Shown piece after piece: positions 8,358-16,812 of a DNA stretch of 42,415 nucleotides (the stretch's first letter is position 1; the number at the start of each line of letters is the position of its first letter). The notes beneath the pieces are model-generated. The model was not told where the DNA came from and did not search any database. It saw only the letters and a list, made by a program, of their open reading frames with translations. Origin of the DNA: Lachnospiraceae bacterium (lineage in GTDB: Bacteria; Bacillota; Clostridia; Lachnospirales; Lachnospiraceae); the NCBI GenBank assembly GCA_024681775.1, contig JAILAF010000074.1:1-42415 (forward strand), in the 5' to 3' direction. Both the position numbers and the translations under genes were made by a program.

Positions 8358-9797
8358 CTAAATGTCCTCTTTGATATAGCCCGTCAGGAATTCCGATCCG
8401 GGATTGTTCTTTCTGATCTGTGCCGGATCCGTGCCCAGCTCTCTTGCCAGGATCTCCACCACCTTGGGGGAGCAGAATCCGGACTGGCATCTTCCCATGC
8501 CCGCTCTGGTGCGGCGCTTCACACCGTCCAGGGTCGTGGCACCCACCGGCCTATGGATGGCTTCCACGATCTCACCCTCGGTCACCAGCTCGCAGCGGCA
8601 GATCACGTTTGCGTAGCGGGGATCTGCGGCGATCAGGCGGGAGCGCTCCTCGGGGCCGGCCAGGGCCATGTTGGGGATTCCCTTACGGGTGGGGATAAAG
8701 TCGCTCTTTTTCTCTGCCTTCAGGTACGCTGCCACCTGCTCCGCCAGGACTTCCCCGATGGCGGGAGCACAGGTCAGGCCGGGAGACTCGATGCCGGCTG
8801 CGTCAAAGAAGCCGGGGAAGCCTTCCGGGGAACCGATGACAAAATCGTCCTTCTCCTCATGGGCACGGATGCCGGAGAAGGAGGTGATGACGGATCTGGA
8901 AGGAAGGGAACGGACACTGAGCGCCGCCTTGGCCGTCAGCTCCGCGATGCCTTCTGCGGTGGTGGCGGTATCCTCTCCGTCCGGAATATCCGTTGCGGTG
9001 GGGCCCGTCAGGAGATTTCCGTGAACGGTGGGCGTCACCAGAACGCCCTTCCCCAGTGCGGTGGGCAGCTGGAAAAGGGTGTGGCTCACCAGGTCTCCCA
9101 CATTTTTGTCCATGAGGCAGTACTCGCCGCGGCGGGGGATGATCTTCAGCTCTTCCTTCCCCACGACGCGGTTGTGGAAGAAATCGGAGTGGACGCCCGC
9201 GGCGTTGATGATGACCTTCGCCTGCATGGTGCCCTTGTCCGTGTCGATCTCATAACCGCCCGAAATGACACGGATGTCGGTTGCTTCGGTATTCAGCAGA
9301 AACTCCGCACCGTTGACCGCTGCATTTTCCGCCATGGCGATGGTCAGGAGGAAGGGACAGACGATGCCGCCGGTGGGCGCATGGAGGGCAGCCACCACGC
9401 TGTCACTCACTGCAGGCTCCAGCGCTCTTACCGCATCACCCTCCAGGATCTCCAGGCCCTTGACGCCATTGGCGACGCCCTGATCGTAGAGGCGCTGCAG
9501 TGTGGCCCTGCCGGACTCTTCAAAGCAGAGCACCAGGCTGCCGTTCCGTTTGAAGGGAATGTCCAGCTCCTCGGAGAGCCTGCCCATCATCTCGTTGCCG
9601 CGCACATTCAGTTTTGCCTTTAAGGTACCGGGTTTTGCGTCATATCCGGCATGAACGATCCCGCTGTTGGCCTTGGAAGTTCCCTCACAGACATCGGAAT
9701 TCTTCTCCAGCACCAGCAGGTCCAGCTTGTAGGCCGACAGTTCTCTCGCGATGCTGCAGCCGGTCACGCCTCCCCCCAGAATGATCACATCTCTCAT
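8358..9797 (-). CDS. glpA: Glycerol-3-phosphate dehydrogenase, GlpA-like, with BFD-type iron-sulfur domain
   Basis: FAD-dependent oxidation of sn-glycerol 3-phosphate to dihydroxyacetone phosphate. 479 residues: the FAD motif VIILGGGVTGCS is at the N-terminus, a DAO-type oxidoreductase fold runs to about 375, and a BFD-like [2Fe-2S] domain at the C-terminus has cysteines C400, C402, C437 and C442. The fused iron-sulfur domain separates it from plain GlpD. It is first in the operon with a clear promoter at 9869-9897. The other flavoprotein and DUF1667 are probable partners, so the complex would pass electrons away from oxygen, consistent with an anaerobe. Confidence 0.88.
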   Translation of the reverse strand: MRDVIILGGGVTGCSIARELSAYKLDLLVLEKNSDVCEGTSKANSGIVHAGYDAKPGTLKAKLNVRGNEMMGRLSEELDIPFKRNGSLVLCFEESGRATLQRLYDQGVANGVKGLEILEGDAVRALEPAVSDSVVAALHAPTGGIVCPFLLTIAMAENAAVNGAEFLLNTEATDIRVISGGYEIDTDKGTMQAKVIINAAGVHSDFFHNRVVGKEELKIIPRRGEYCLMDKNVGDLVSHTLFQLPTALGKGVLVTPTVHGNLLTGPTATDIPDGEDTATTAEGIAELTAKAALSVRSLPSRSVITSFSGIRAHEEKDDFVIGSPEGFPGFFDAAGIESPGLTCAPAIGEVLAEQVAAYLKAEKKSDFIPTRKGIPNMALAGPEERSRLIAADPRYANVICRCELVTEGEIVEAIHRPVGATTLDGVKRRTRAGMGRCQSGFCSPKVVEILARELGTDPAQIRKNNPGSEFLTGYIKEDI

Positions 9798-9868
9798 GGC
9801 TTTTCCCCTTTTTTCGGTTGATTCCCGCTCCCATGGGATGGGAAACGGAGTTGTCTCGTTATGGTTTC

Positions 9869-9897
9869 ATTGTAGTCTCAGGCGTATGGGAAATCAA
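9869..9897 (-). promoter_or_regulatory. Promoter of the glycerol operon
   Basis: Minus-strand TTGATT (9897-9892), 17 bp, TACAAT (9874-9869), about 65 nt upstream of the glpA start. Confidence 0.75.
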
Positions 9898-9905
9898 TGT
9901 GCATA

Positions 9906-9931
9906 GAAACTAATAATTAATATTCAGTTTC
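9906..9931. promoter_or_regulatory. Inverted repeat upstream of the glycerol promoter
   Basis: GAAACT and AGTTTC form the ends of a 26-bp, AT-rich, partly symmetric sequence lying 9 bp upstream of the -35 element. The position suits an activator or repressor site for the glycerol operon. No regulator in the window is an obvious partner. Confidence 0.45.
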
Positions 9932-9964
9932 CGACAAATTCACCAAAAATCATCCGGGGAGGAC

Positions 9965-9993
9965 AAAAAAATGCCCGCTCCGAAGAGCGGGCA
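9965..9993 (-). terminator. Terminator of the ftsEX-M23-ctpA operon
   Basis: Stem TGCCCGCTC / GAGCGGGCA with a 4-nt loop; a run of seven U follows on the minus strand. It lies about 25 nt after the ctpA stop. Confidence 0.9.
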
Positions 9994-10018
9994 CAGTCCC
10001 GATATTTCCTATATCCGG

Positions 10019-11344
10019 TTATTTGATCTTTTCCTTCAGATACTTGATGGCTTCCGCCTTCTGGTTATCGTAGGAATCATCGGCATAGTAGGAATCCGCG
10101 TCAAACTCCACCTCGATGTCCGGCGCGATGCCCTCGCCGTCGATGGCTCTGCCATGAGGGGTAAAATACTGGTCCGTGGTAAGCTTCAGGCCGGAGCCGT
10201 CTTTCAACTCCACGAAGCTCTGGACCACGCCCTTACCGTAGGTTTTGGTCCCCATGGAGACTGCCACGCCGTGATCCTGGAGTGCGCCCGTCAGGATCTC
10301 GGAAGCACTGGCGGTGAGGCCGTTGGTCAGCACCACCACGGGAACCGTGATCAAATCGCTGCCATAACTCTTAAAATCCGCCCGCTTGCCGTTTGCATCC
10401 TCAGTGTAGACCACCAGGCCGTCGGGAAGCATTTCATCCGCGATGGAGACCACGGCGCTGAGGAGCCCGCCGGTATTGCTGCGCAGATCGATGACCAGGC
10501 CCTTCATGCCCTGATCTTTCAGCTCCTCCAGTGCATCCGCAAACTGTTCCACGGTCACGTCCTCAAAGGTGGTGATCCGGATGTAGCCGATGCGGTCCTC
10601 CTCCATCTCATGCTCCACGGTGACTTCCTTGATCATGCCCCGGGTGCAGGTCAGATCCAGATAATCGTTAATCATTCCGCGGTAGACGGTGAGCTTGACC
10701 TCCGTACCCTCGGGGCCACGGATCTTGCTGACGATCTTGTCCAGGGTCAGCCCCAGCACGTCCTCGTCGTCCACCTTGGTGATGATATCCTCGCTCAGGA
10801 GGCCGGCCCGCTCTGCGGGACTGTCCGCATAGACGCTGCTGATGGTGGCATAGCCGTCATCGTTCAGGAAGAGCAGCGCGCCGATGCCGTAGAAGGTACC
10901 GCTCAGGGATTCGAAGGTATCATTCAGCTCCTCCTCGCTGTAATAGAGAGCGTATTTGTCTCCGGTGCCTGCCAGCATGCCGTCGATCATACCGCGCCGC
11001 AGGTCCTCTTCCTCGATGTCATAGATGGAATTGGCCTCGAAGAGATTGTAGATGTAATTGAGCTTCTCCTCGGTGGCATCATCCAGCAGGCCGGTATCCG
11101 CAGATCCCATCCCGCCGGTGAGGTAATTCTCCTGTCCTGTCGTGATCGCATCCGACACGGTCTCGGAAAGGCTGCGGGCCTTGAAGATCCCGGTAGCCAG
11201 CATCACGGCCATCAGGGTACCGGAGAGGAGCAGGGTGACTACCAGGCCGATGGCCAGGCCGATCCAGAATTCTTTTTGGTGAAACCGTTCTTTCTGCGCA
11301 GGCTGCTGCGCGGGGGAGACATTCATCAGGTCTCTGTCGTCCAT
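10019..11344 (-). CDS. ctpA: Carboxy-terminal processing protease (S41 family)
   Basis: Membrane-anchored serine protease of 441 residues. A cytoplasmic N-tail is followed by one membrane segment (about 27-52), a PDZ domain (about 150-235) and the S41 catalytic core. The catalytic dyad is Ser346 in LTASASEI and Lys371 in TYGKGVVQ; both are present. It cuts proteins near exposed C-termini outside the membrane. Its gene is the last in a run with ftsE, ftsX and an M23 hydrolase (10-bp gap), so it may process or clear the wall hydrolase at the division site; this is inference. GAGGA precedes the ATG. Confidence 0.93.
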   Translation of the reverse strand: MDDRDLMNVSPAQQPAQKERFHQKEFWIGLAIGLVVTLLLSGTLMAVMLATGIFKARSLSETVSDAITTGQENYLTGGMGSADTGLLDDATEEKLNYIYNLFEANSIYDIEEEDLRRGMIDGMLAGTGDKYALYYSEEELNDTFESLSGTFYGIGALLFLNDDGYATISSVYADSPAERAGLLSEDIITKVDDEDVLGLTLDKIVSKIRGPEGTEVKLTVYRGMINDYLDLTCTRGMIKEVTVEHEMEEDRIGYIRITTFEDVTVEQFADALEELKDQGMKGLVIDLRSNTGGLLSAVVSIADEMLPDGLVVYTEDANGKRADFKSYGSDLITVPVVVLTNGLTASASEILTGALQDHGVAVSMGTKTYGKGVVQSFVELKDGSGLKLTTDQYFTPHGRAIDGEGIAPDIEVEFDADSYYADDSYDNQKAEAIKYLKEKIK

Positions 11345-11354
11345 TGTACTGTCC

Positions 11355-12599
11355 TCATTTTTTCAGATAATTCCAGGGAGAAACGTACTCCCCGTTCAGC
11401 CGGACCCCGAAATGCAGGTGGGGGCCGGTGGAGCGTCCCGTGGATCCCACCGCCGCAATGGTATCTCCCTTGCTGACAGCGGTGCCGACGGTGGTGCTCA
11501 GTTTGGAAGCGTGCATGTAGATGGTATACAGGCCGCTGCCGTGATCGATCATCACATAGTTTCCCATGGAAGCGGAATAGCTTGCAGCCACCACGGTGCC
11601 GTCATAGGCTGCATAGATGGGTGTGCCGGAGGCCGCGGCAAAATCCACACCGTTGTGGAACTTCTCCACATGAAGGGTGGGATGCATCCGCCAGCCGAAG
11701 TCGTCGGAAATGCGGGTGTAGCTCTTTAAGGGCAAACAGAAGGTGCCGCCGTCATAGGTATCGCCGCCGTCCTCCCTGCGCCGTTTCTCATCCTCGATCT
11801 CCTTGATGAGGGCGTCGATCTCCGCCTCTCTCTCCCGGATGTTTTTCTCATACTCTTCGATGGAAGTCTCGGAGGCGATGATCTGGCGGTTGTACTCGTC
11901 CAGTTCCGCCTTCTTCTCGGCCATGAGAGCATCCATCTCCGCTTTCTGGTCCTCCACCGCCGCCTTCGTATCATCCAGCAGGGTCTTCTCCGCTTCCAGC
12001 TGCTGTTCGCAGAGCTCCACATACTTGCGGGTGTCCTGATAGTCCGACCAGAGCGCTCTGTCGTAGGCCACCACCTTCTCGATGTAATCGCTGCGGTTCA
12101 GGAAGTCCCGGATGCTGGTGGACTCCAGCAGGATGGTGATCATCTGCTTGGTGCCCTGCTCGTACATGACGCGCATGCGGGCCATCATATCCCGGTACTG
12201 CTGATCCTCCAGCGTCTTTGCCTCCTCCAGCTCCGCCTGGGTCGTCACGATCTCGGCTTCCTTCTCCGTGATCTGACCCGTAAGGCTCTCGATCTCCTCC
12301 TCCATGGCCGCCAGAGTGGCGTCCAGCTCGGTGATAAAAGCGTTCAGATCCTCCTTCAGATCCTTCAGCTTCTCCTTGCGCTTCTTCAGGTTCTTCAGCT
12401 CGTCTTCCAGCTTCTTGCGCTCGTCCTCGGCCTTATCCAGCTCCTTTTCCTTGTCCTCCAGGACATCGGCCCTCGCCACGATGGCAAAGGGGGAGAGGCT
12501 CGCCGCCACGGGCACAAAAACCAGGGCCATCAGCAGCAAAACGCCGATTGCCCCGGAAAGCGCAGTCCTTCTCTTTTTCCCGTGAAGCGTGTTTCTCAT
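11355..12599 (-). CDS. FtsEX-linked coiled-coil M23 peptidoglycan hydrolase
   Basis: Exported protein of 414 residues: signal peptide (about 1-44, ending VARA), long heptad-rich coiled coil (about 45-285), then an M23 LytM domain. Zinc and catalytic residues look intact: H315 and D319 (HNGVD), H363 (YMHAS), H394 and H396 (GPHLHF), so it should be an active endopeptidase, unlike degenerate LytM factors. The domain plan matches EnvC or PcsB/CwlO-type partners whose coiled coil binds FtsX and which FtsEX activates by ATP hydrolysis. The start codon overlaps the ftsX stop by 4 bp, giving translational coupling. Confidence 0.93.
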   Translation of the reverse strand: MRNTLHGKKRRTALSGAIGVLLLMALVFVPVAASLSPFAIVARADVLEDKEKELDKAEDERKKLEDELKNLKKRKEKLKDLKEDLNAFITELDATLAAMEEEIESLTGQITEKEAEIVTTQAELEEAKTLEDQQYRDMMARMRVMYEQGTKQMITILLESTSIRDFLNRSDYIEKVVAYDRALWSDYQDTRKYVELCEQQLEAEKTLLDDTKAAVEDQKAEMDALMAEKKAELDEYNRQIIASETSIEEYEKNIREREAEIDALIKEIEDEKRRREDGGDTYDGGTFCLPLKSYTRISDDFGWRMHPTLHVEKFHNGVDFAAASGTPIYAAYDGTVVAASYSASMGNYVMIDHGSGLYTIYMHASKLSTTVGTAVSKGDTIAAVGSTGRSTGPHLHFGVRLNGEYVSPWNYLKK

Positions 12600-13495
12600 A
12601 CTCTCAAATGCTTGTGTGCCGTTACAAAGCTTCCGATGAATCCGATGCCCACGCCCACGATCATGCAGACGGGAAGCAGGACAGAAATTACCTGATCAAG
12701 TGACAGGAATGTCAGAATGCTGCTGAGAACGGAAAACCTGCCGTTGATGTAATCCAGCACATAATCGTAGAGGTTGTAGGTCAGTGCCAGAGGAATGGCG
12801 GCGCCCAGGGCTCCGATGATCATACCTTCCAGCACGAAGGGGGCTCTGGCGAAGAAGTCCGTGGCACCCACATACTTCATGATGTTGATCTCCTCCGCGC
12901 GGACGGCGATGCCCACCCGGACGGTATTGTTGATGAGGAAGATACTGACGGCCAGCAGGATCACGATGATGCCGATGGAGATATAGGCGATGATCATGTT
13001 GACGCCGCTTAAGGTGGAGGCGGTGACCTCGGAATAGTTCACCTTGCGGACCTCGCTCATGGAGCTGAGCCAGGTGACCAGGGTGCTCTGCATGGAGACA
13101 TCACTGAGGAAGATCTCCAGATTGTGTTCGCCTGCCAGGGGATTTTCCGGGAACACATCCAGGTAATCCTCGCCCGCGTACTCGGGTCCGAAGGAAGCCC
13201 AGATCTCCTCGTCGGTGTGGTAGATCACGCGGGACACCTCCACACGGTTCTCCACTTCCTTGCGGATCTCCAGGATCCGCTCCTCGGTGACATCCTCGTT
13301 GAAGAAACACTGGACGGAGATGCCCTGCTCCACGTTGTTCAGAACGAAGCGCAGGTTGGCCACCACGGAATAGAAAATGCAAAACAGGAACAGGCAGGCA
13401 CTGATGGTGGCGATGGACGCCAGGGAGTACCAGCCGTTTTTGAACAGATTGCGAATGCCCTGAGAGAGGGTGTAGAAAAATGTCCTAATCTTCAT
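12596..13495 (-). CDS. ftsX: Cell-division ABC permease FtsX
   Basis: Membrane partner of FtsE, 299 residues. A first transmembrane helix (about 22-45) is followed by a roughly 120-residue extracellular domain and three more helices (about 170-195, 220-245, 265-290), the standard FtsX plan. The extracellular loop is expected to touch the coiled coil of the M23 hydrolase encoded next. The start overlaps the end of ftsE by 11 bp. Confidence 0.95.
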   Translation of the reverse strand: MKIRTFFYTLSQGIRNLFKNGWYSLASIATISACLFLFCIFYSVVANLRFVLNNVEQGISVQCFFNEDVTEERILEIRKEVENRVEVSRVIYHTDEEIWASFGPEYAGEDYLDVFPENPLAGEHNLEIFLSDVSMQSTLVTWLSSMSEVRKVNYSEVTASTLSGVNMIIAYISIGIIVILLAVSIFLINNTVRVGIAVRAEEINIMKYVGATDFFARAPFVLEGMIIGALGAAIPLALTYNLYDYVLDYINGRFSVLSSILTFLSLDQVISVLLPVCMIVGVGIGFIGSFVTAHKHLRV

Positions 13496-14231
13496 TTACG
13501 TAGGTCCCCTCCTCCTCATCGCTGACGATGATGCCTTTGCGCATGGCGATGACGCGTTTTTTCATGGCGTTGACGATCTCCGGGTTGTGGGTGACCACGA
13601 TGACGGTGGTACCCTGCTCGTTGATCTCCTCGAGGAGGTCCATGATCTCCCAGGCATTGTTGGGATCCAGATTACCGGTGGGCTCGTCCGCCAGCAGGAT
13701 CTCGGGCTTGTTCACCAGCGCTCTTGCCAGTGCCACGCGCTGCTGCTCACCGCCGGACAGGTCCGTGACGTTGTAGCGGTATCTGCCGGCCAGTCCCACC
13801 ATGGACAGGATGCCGGGGACGTTTTTCTTCATCTCCCGGGTGGGAACCTCGATGATCCGCTGTGCAAATGCCACATTCTCGTAGACATTGCGGTCCTTCA
13901 GGAGGCGGAAGTCCTGGAACACCACGCCGATGTTGCGGCGGAATTCCGGGATCTGACGATGGCGGAGCTTTTTGGTATTGTAGCCCATCACGCACACATC
14001 GCCGGAGGTGGGCACCAGCTCCCGGAGCAGGAGCTTGATGAGGGTGGTCTTGCCGGAGCCGCTGTCTCCCACCACAAATACAAACTCACCGGGATCGATG
14101 CGAAGGGTCACATCGTCCAGTGCGGGGGCGCCGTCCCCCTGATAACTCATGCTGACTTTGTTGAGCGCGATGATGCCGCGCTCGGCGATCGTCTCCTGTC
14201 TGCGCAGGGCTTTCGTCTGTTTGCTGGCCAT
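13485..14231 (-). CDS. ftsE: Cell-division ABC ATPase FtsE
   Basis: ATPase of the FtsEX complex, 248 residues. Walker A is GDSGSGKT at 55-62, the signature LSGGEQ is at 158-163, and Walker B ILLADEP is at 178-184. About 20 extra N-terminal residues (rich in Lys, Arg and Gln) precede the usual family start; AGGAG before ATG 14231 supports the long form. It is the first gene of the division operon, 45 bp after the PucR-type regulator, which may be co-transcribed. Confidence 0.95.
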   Translation of the reverse strand: MASKQTKALRRQETIAERGIIALNKVSMSYQGDGAPALDDVTLRIDPGEFVFVVGDSGSGKTTLIKLLLRELVPTSGDVCVMGYNTKKLRHRQIPEFRRNIGVVFQDFRLLKDRNVYENVAFAQRIIEVPTREMKKNVPGILSMVGLAGRYRYNVTDLSGGEQQRVALARALVNKPEILLADEPTGNLDPNNAWEIMDLLEEINEQGTTVIVVTHNPEIVNAMKKRVIAMRKGIIVSDEEEGTYVNED

Positions 14232-14276
14232 TGGAAAACACTCCTAATCGTATGATCTGGTTTTATGACAATTCTG

Positions 14277-15365
14277 TCAGAAGGAGTTGTTGGACTCCAT
14301 GTAGTTCATGTACTTCACCACCATCAGCGCGATCTTGAAGGTGATGGCATCCTCGAATACCCGAAGGTCCAGGCCGGTGCTCTTCTGGAGCTTGTCCAGG
14401 CGGTAGACCAGGGTGTTGCGGTGGATGAAGAGCTGCCTGGAGGTCTCGGAGACATTCAGGCTGTTCTCGAAGAATTTGTTGATGGTGGGCAGGGTCTCTT
14501 CATCGAAGTCCTCGGGATTCTTCGTACCGAAGATCTCCTTGATGAACATCTTGCAAAGCGGCAGGGGCAGCTGATAGATCAAACGGCCGATGCCCAGCTC
14601 GCTGTAGGCGATGATGGTCTTCTCGTCAAAAAAGATCTTGCCGACGTCCGCAGCCATCTTCGCTTCCTTGTAGGAGCGGCTCACGTCCTTGATATCGGAG
14701 ATAACTGTGCCGTACGCCACGCGCACATCCGTCACTTTTTCCTTGATGAGGTACTCGCTGAGGCTCTTGGCAGTGCGCTGGGTCTCCCGGACGGGATCCG
14801 TGCCGGAGAGGTCCTTCACCACCACCACGCTGAGCTCGTCCACGGCAGTGACAAAATCCTTGCCTGAGGTGCCGAAGAAGGTGCGAGTCAGCTCCAGGAT
14901 ATTGTTGTCCTTGGCATTGGAATCCTCCACCACAAAAACGATCCTGGGGGATTCGTTCTGGATGTGGAGCTTCTTGGAGCGGCTATAGATATCCACCAGG
15001 AGCAGATTGTCCAGAAGGAGGTTCTTGATAAAGTTGTCCTTATCGAAGCGCTCCTTGTAGGCAATGAGCAGGCCCTGGATCTGGAATGCCGCCATTTTGC
15101 CGATGGTATAGGTGTCCTCGCCGCCTCCGGCGATCACCAGGACATACTCCAGCTGCTGATCGTCAAAGATCTTGAAATACTGATAGCCCCCGGCCTCCTG
15201 GGAGTCAGCGGGTGAGCTGCCGAAGCCGGAAATGGCACCGAAAGCGGCGGAGATGTCGGCGGTGGATGCCACCTCTCTCCCATCCTGGTCCGTTACGGCG
15301 AAGTCCGCTCTGGTAATGTTTTTCAGTCCGTCTATGGTGTTCTGCAATACCTGATTAGAGATCAT
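14277..15365 (-). CDS. PucR/CdaR-type transcriptional regulator
   Basis: 362 residues. The C-terminal PucR helix-turn-helix (about 305-355) contains the typical stretch SETSRQLFIHRNTLVYRLDKL. The N-terminal and middle parts resemble the sensory and GGDEF-like regions of CdaR proteins (sugar-diacid regulators), but the ligand is not evident. I start at ATG 15365 behind GGGGGT; the upstream ATG at 15401 falls at the predicted transcription start and lacks a ribosome site. It lies upstream of ftsE on the same strand, so a role in setting the division operon is possible. A pair of 13-bp direct repeats lies upstream of its promoter. Confidence 0.87.
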   Translation of the reverse strand: MISNQVLQNTIDGLKNITRADFAVTDQDGREVASTADISAAFGAISGFGSSPADSQEAGGYQYFKIFDDQQLEYVLVIAGGGEDTYTIGKMAAFQIQGLLIAYKERFDKDNFIKNLLLDNLLLVDIYSRSKKLHIQNESPRIVFVVEDSNAKDNNILELTRTFFGTSGKDFVTAVDELSVVVVKDLSGTDPVRETQRTAKSLSEYLIKEKVTDVRVAYGTVISDIKDVSRSYKEAKMAADVGKIFFDEKTIIAYSELGIGRLIYQLPLPLCKMFIKEIFGTKNPEDFDEETLPTINKFFENSLNVSETSRQLFIHRNTLVYRLDKLQKSTGLDLRVFEDAITFKIALMVVKYMNYMESNNSF

Positions 15366-15404
15366 GGAATACCCCCGTATCTGTGCGTAGCCTTCCCCCA
15401 TTTC

Positions 15405-15433
15405 ACTTTACATAAAATGTCACAAAAAATCAA
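15405..15433 (-). promoter_or_regulatory. Promoter of the PucR-type regulator gene
   Basis: Minus-strand TTGATT (15433-15428), 17 bp, TAAAGT (15410-15405). Confidence 0.6.
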
Positions 15434-15439
15434 TCGTGT

Positions 15440-15493
15440 TTTTGTATATTTTTGGGGATTTTGGGGGATTTTTGATAAGGTTTTGTATATTTT
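15440..15493. repeat. Pair of 13-bp direct repeats upstream of the PucR-type promoter
   Basis: TTTTGTATATTTT occurs at 15440-15452 and 15481-15493, 41 bp apart, close to four helical turns, with G-rich blocks (GGGG, GGGGG) between. It sits directly upstream of the -35 element, so both copies face the same side of the helix. This suits binding of a dimeric regulator, perhaps autoregulation. Confidence 0.6.
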
Positions 15494-15561
15494 GAACAAA
15501 AGAGGCCGCCGGGGATGGACAAATGGCGCGGGGCGGGGGCGAGCAGGCCCCATCCGGGCAC

Positions 15562-15593
15562 AAAAAAGGGACCGCAGATTCCTCTGCGGTCCC
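15562..15593 (-). terminator. Terminator of the YjfB-like gene
   Basis: 11-bp perfect stem GGGACCGCAGA / TCTGCGGTCCC with loop TTCC, followed on the minus strand by six U. Confidence 0.92.
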
Positions 15594-15608
15594 GCTGTAG
15601 CGGGGATG

Positions 15609-15806
15609 TCAGACCGACATATCAAAATTACTGCCTACGGCAGGGTTCACGCTGCGCTCCATAGCGGCGGAATCGATCATCTCGACGATGCCCTGTCCGA
15701 TGGCTTCGTTGGTATCCATAGCCTTGTCAAGCATCTTGATACTGAAAGCGTTCAATGTTTCCTGTGTGTTAAAAGATACGGAAAGATCTGCAAATCCTAA
15801 ATTCAT
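15609..15806 (-). CDS. YjfB-family putative motility protein
   Basis: 65-residue protein resembling Bacillus YjfB: an N-terminal part, a central helix with a KMLDKAMDT pattern, and the closing motif VGSNFDMSV. The family is linked to motility by genomic association; its biochemical role is unknown. GGAGGT sits 5 nt before ATG 15806. It is a single gene with its own sigma-A-like promoter and strong terminator, not a flagellar sigma-28 promoter. Its presence and the diguanylate cyclase hint at a motile lifestyle. Confidence 0.75.
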   Translation of the reverse strand: MNLGFADLSVSFNTQETLNAFSIKMLDKAMDTNEAIGQGIVEMIDSAAMERSVNPAVGSNFDMSV

Positions 15807-15851
15807 GTGCACCTCCGATCTACCGGCGACATCCCTGTCTGTGGTAAATAC

Positions 15852-15879
15852 ATTATACATCAAGGCCCTGCAGATGCAA
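15852..15879 (-). promoter_or_regulatory. Promoter of the YjfB-like gene
   Basis: Minus-strand TTGCAT (15879-15874), 16 bp, perfect TATAAT (15857-15852). Confidence 0.7.
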
Positions 15880-15926
15880 GCAAAAACAGGGCTCTGAAAT
15901 ATTAAGTTTCTCTAACCTGCGGCGCC

Positions 15927-16766
15927 CTATTTTCTCCGGATGGTCTTTTCCCCGATCTCGATGCGGCCTTCCTTTAAGAGTTTACCCACGGCCCGCTTGA
16001 ACTGGGCCTTGCTCATGCCGGTCTCCCGCAGGATCACCTCGGGTGAGGCCTTGTCGCCAAAGGGAAGGGCGCCCTCGTAGGAATCCAGCAGATCCAGAAT
16101 GGCCTCCGCATCCTCCGTGCGCTGCGCTTCGCCGGTGTCCCGGACGGAGAGTTCCAGGCGGCCGTCCTCCAGCACTCTGCGGATCCTTGCGGTGATGTGA
16201 TCGCCCACCTTCACCTTCTGCGCATCCCCGTACATTTCCTTGCGGGGGATGAGGGCAGAGATCCGGTCGTCCACCGCCACAAAGGCGCCGAACCGGTCGC
16301 TGATGAGGTACACCTCGCCGGTGACGGTATCCCCGGGCCGTTGCCCTTCCGCGCTCTGCAGGGCTTCATAGACGTTCATGGTGGCGCAGAGCCGCTCGCT
16401 TTTATCGAGGTAGAGACTTACCAGCACCCGGTCGCCGGGAGCCACCTTCCGGGTCTGCTGCTTGAAGGGCAGGAAAAGGTCCTTCTCCAGCCCCCAGTCC
16501 AGGAAAGCGCCCACCTTCGTCACCTGGGCAACGGTGAGTCTGGCCACGGTCCCCATCACCAGAAGGGGCGTGCGGACAGTGGCGATCATGCGGTCCTCGG
16601 AGTCCCGGTAGAGGAAGACCTCCAGCTCCGTCCCCACCGCTGTGCCCTCCGGCACCTGCGCTCCGGGCAAAAGCACCCGCTCCGCATCGCCGCCTTCGGA
16701 CAGGTAGACGCCGAAATCCGTCTTTTTCACGATCTTCAGTTTCTGTTTTTCTCCAAGCTTTAACAT
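15927..16766 (-). CDS. cvfB: CvfB-type S1 RNA-binding protein
   Basis: 279 residues with several S1-like beta-barrel repeats (strongest at about 60-125 and 140-210, with VTKVGAFLDWG and SDRFGAFVAVD) and a C-terminal winged helix (about 225-279). This is the plan of CvfB/YitL, an RNA-binding regulator that affects virulence and transcript stability in Staphylococcus and Streptococcus. I start at ATG 16766 because GGAGAG precedes it; ATG 16778 lies on that site. It follows the acyl-ACP thioesterase gene on the same strand with a 46-bp gap. Confidence 0.88.
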   Translation of the reverse strand: MLKLGEKQKLKIVKKTDFGVYLSEGGDAERVLLPGAQVPEGTAVGTELEVFLYRDSEDRMIATVRTPLLVMGTVARLTVAQVTKVGAFLDWGLEKDLFLPFKQQTRKVAPGDRVLVSLYLDKSERLCATMNVYEALQSAEGQRPGDTVTGEVYLISDRFGAFVAVDDRISALIPRKEMYGDAQKVKVGDHITARIRRVLEDGRLELSVRDTGEAQRTEDAEAILDLLDSYEGALPFGDKASPEVILRETGMSKAQFKRAVGKLLKEGRIEIGEKTIRRK

Positions 16767-16812
16767 AGATCTCTCCATCGCCTGCGGAAGGCAGGGCAGG
16801 GAAACGGGGCAC

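Noticed and set aside
15440-15493. G-quadruplex
   Set aside because: Only two G-tracts of four or more are present on the strand; four are needed.
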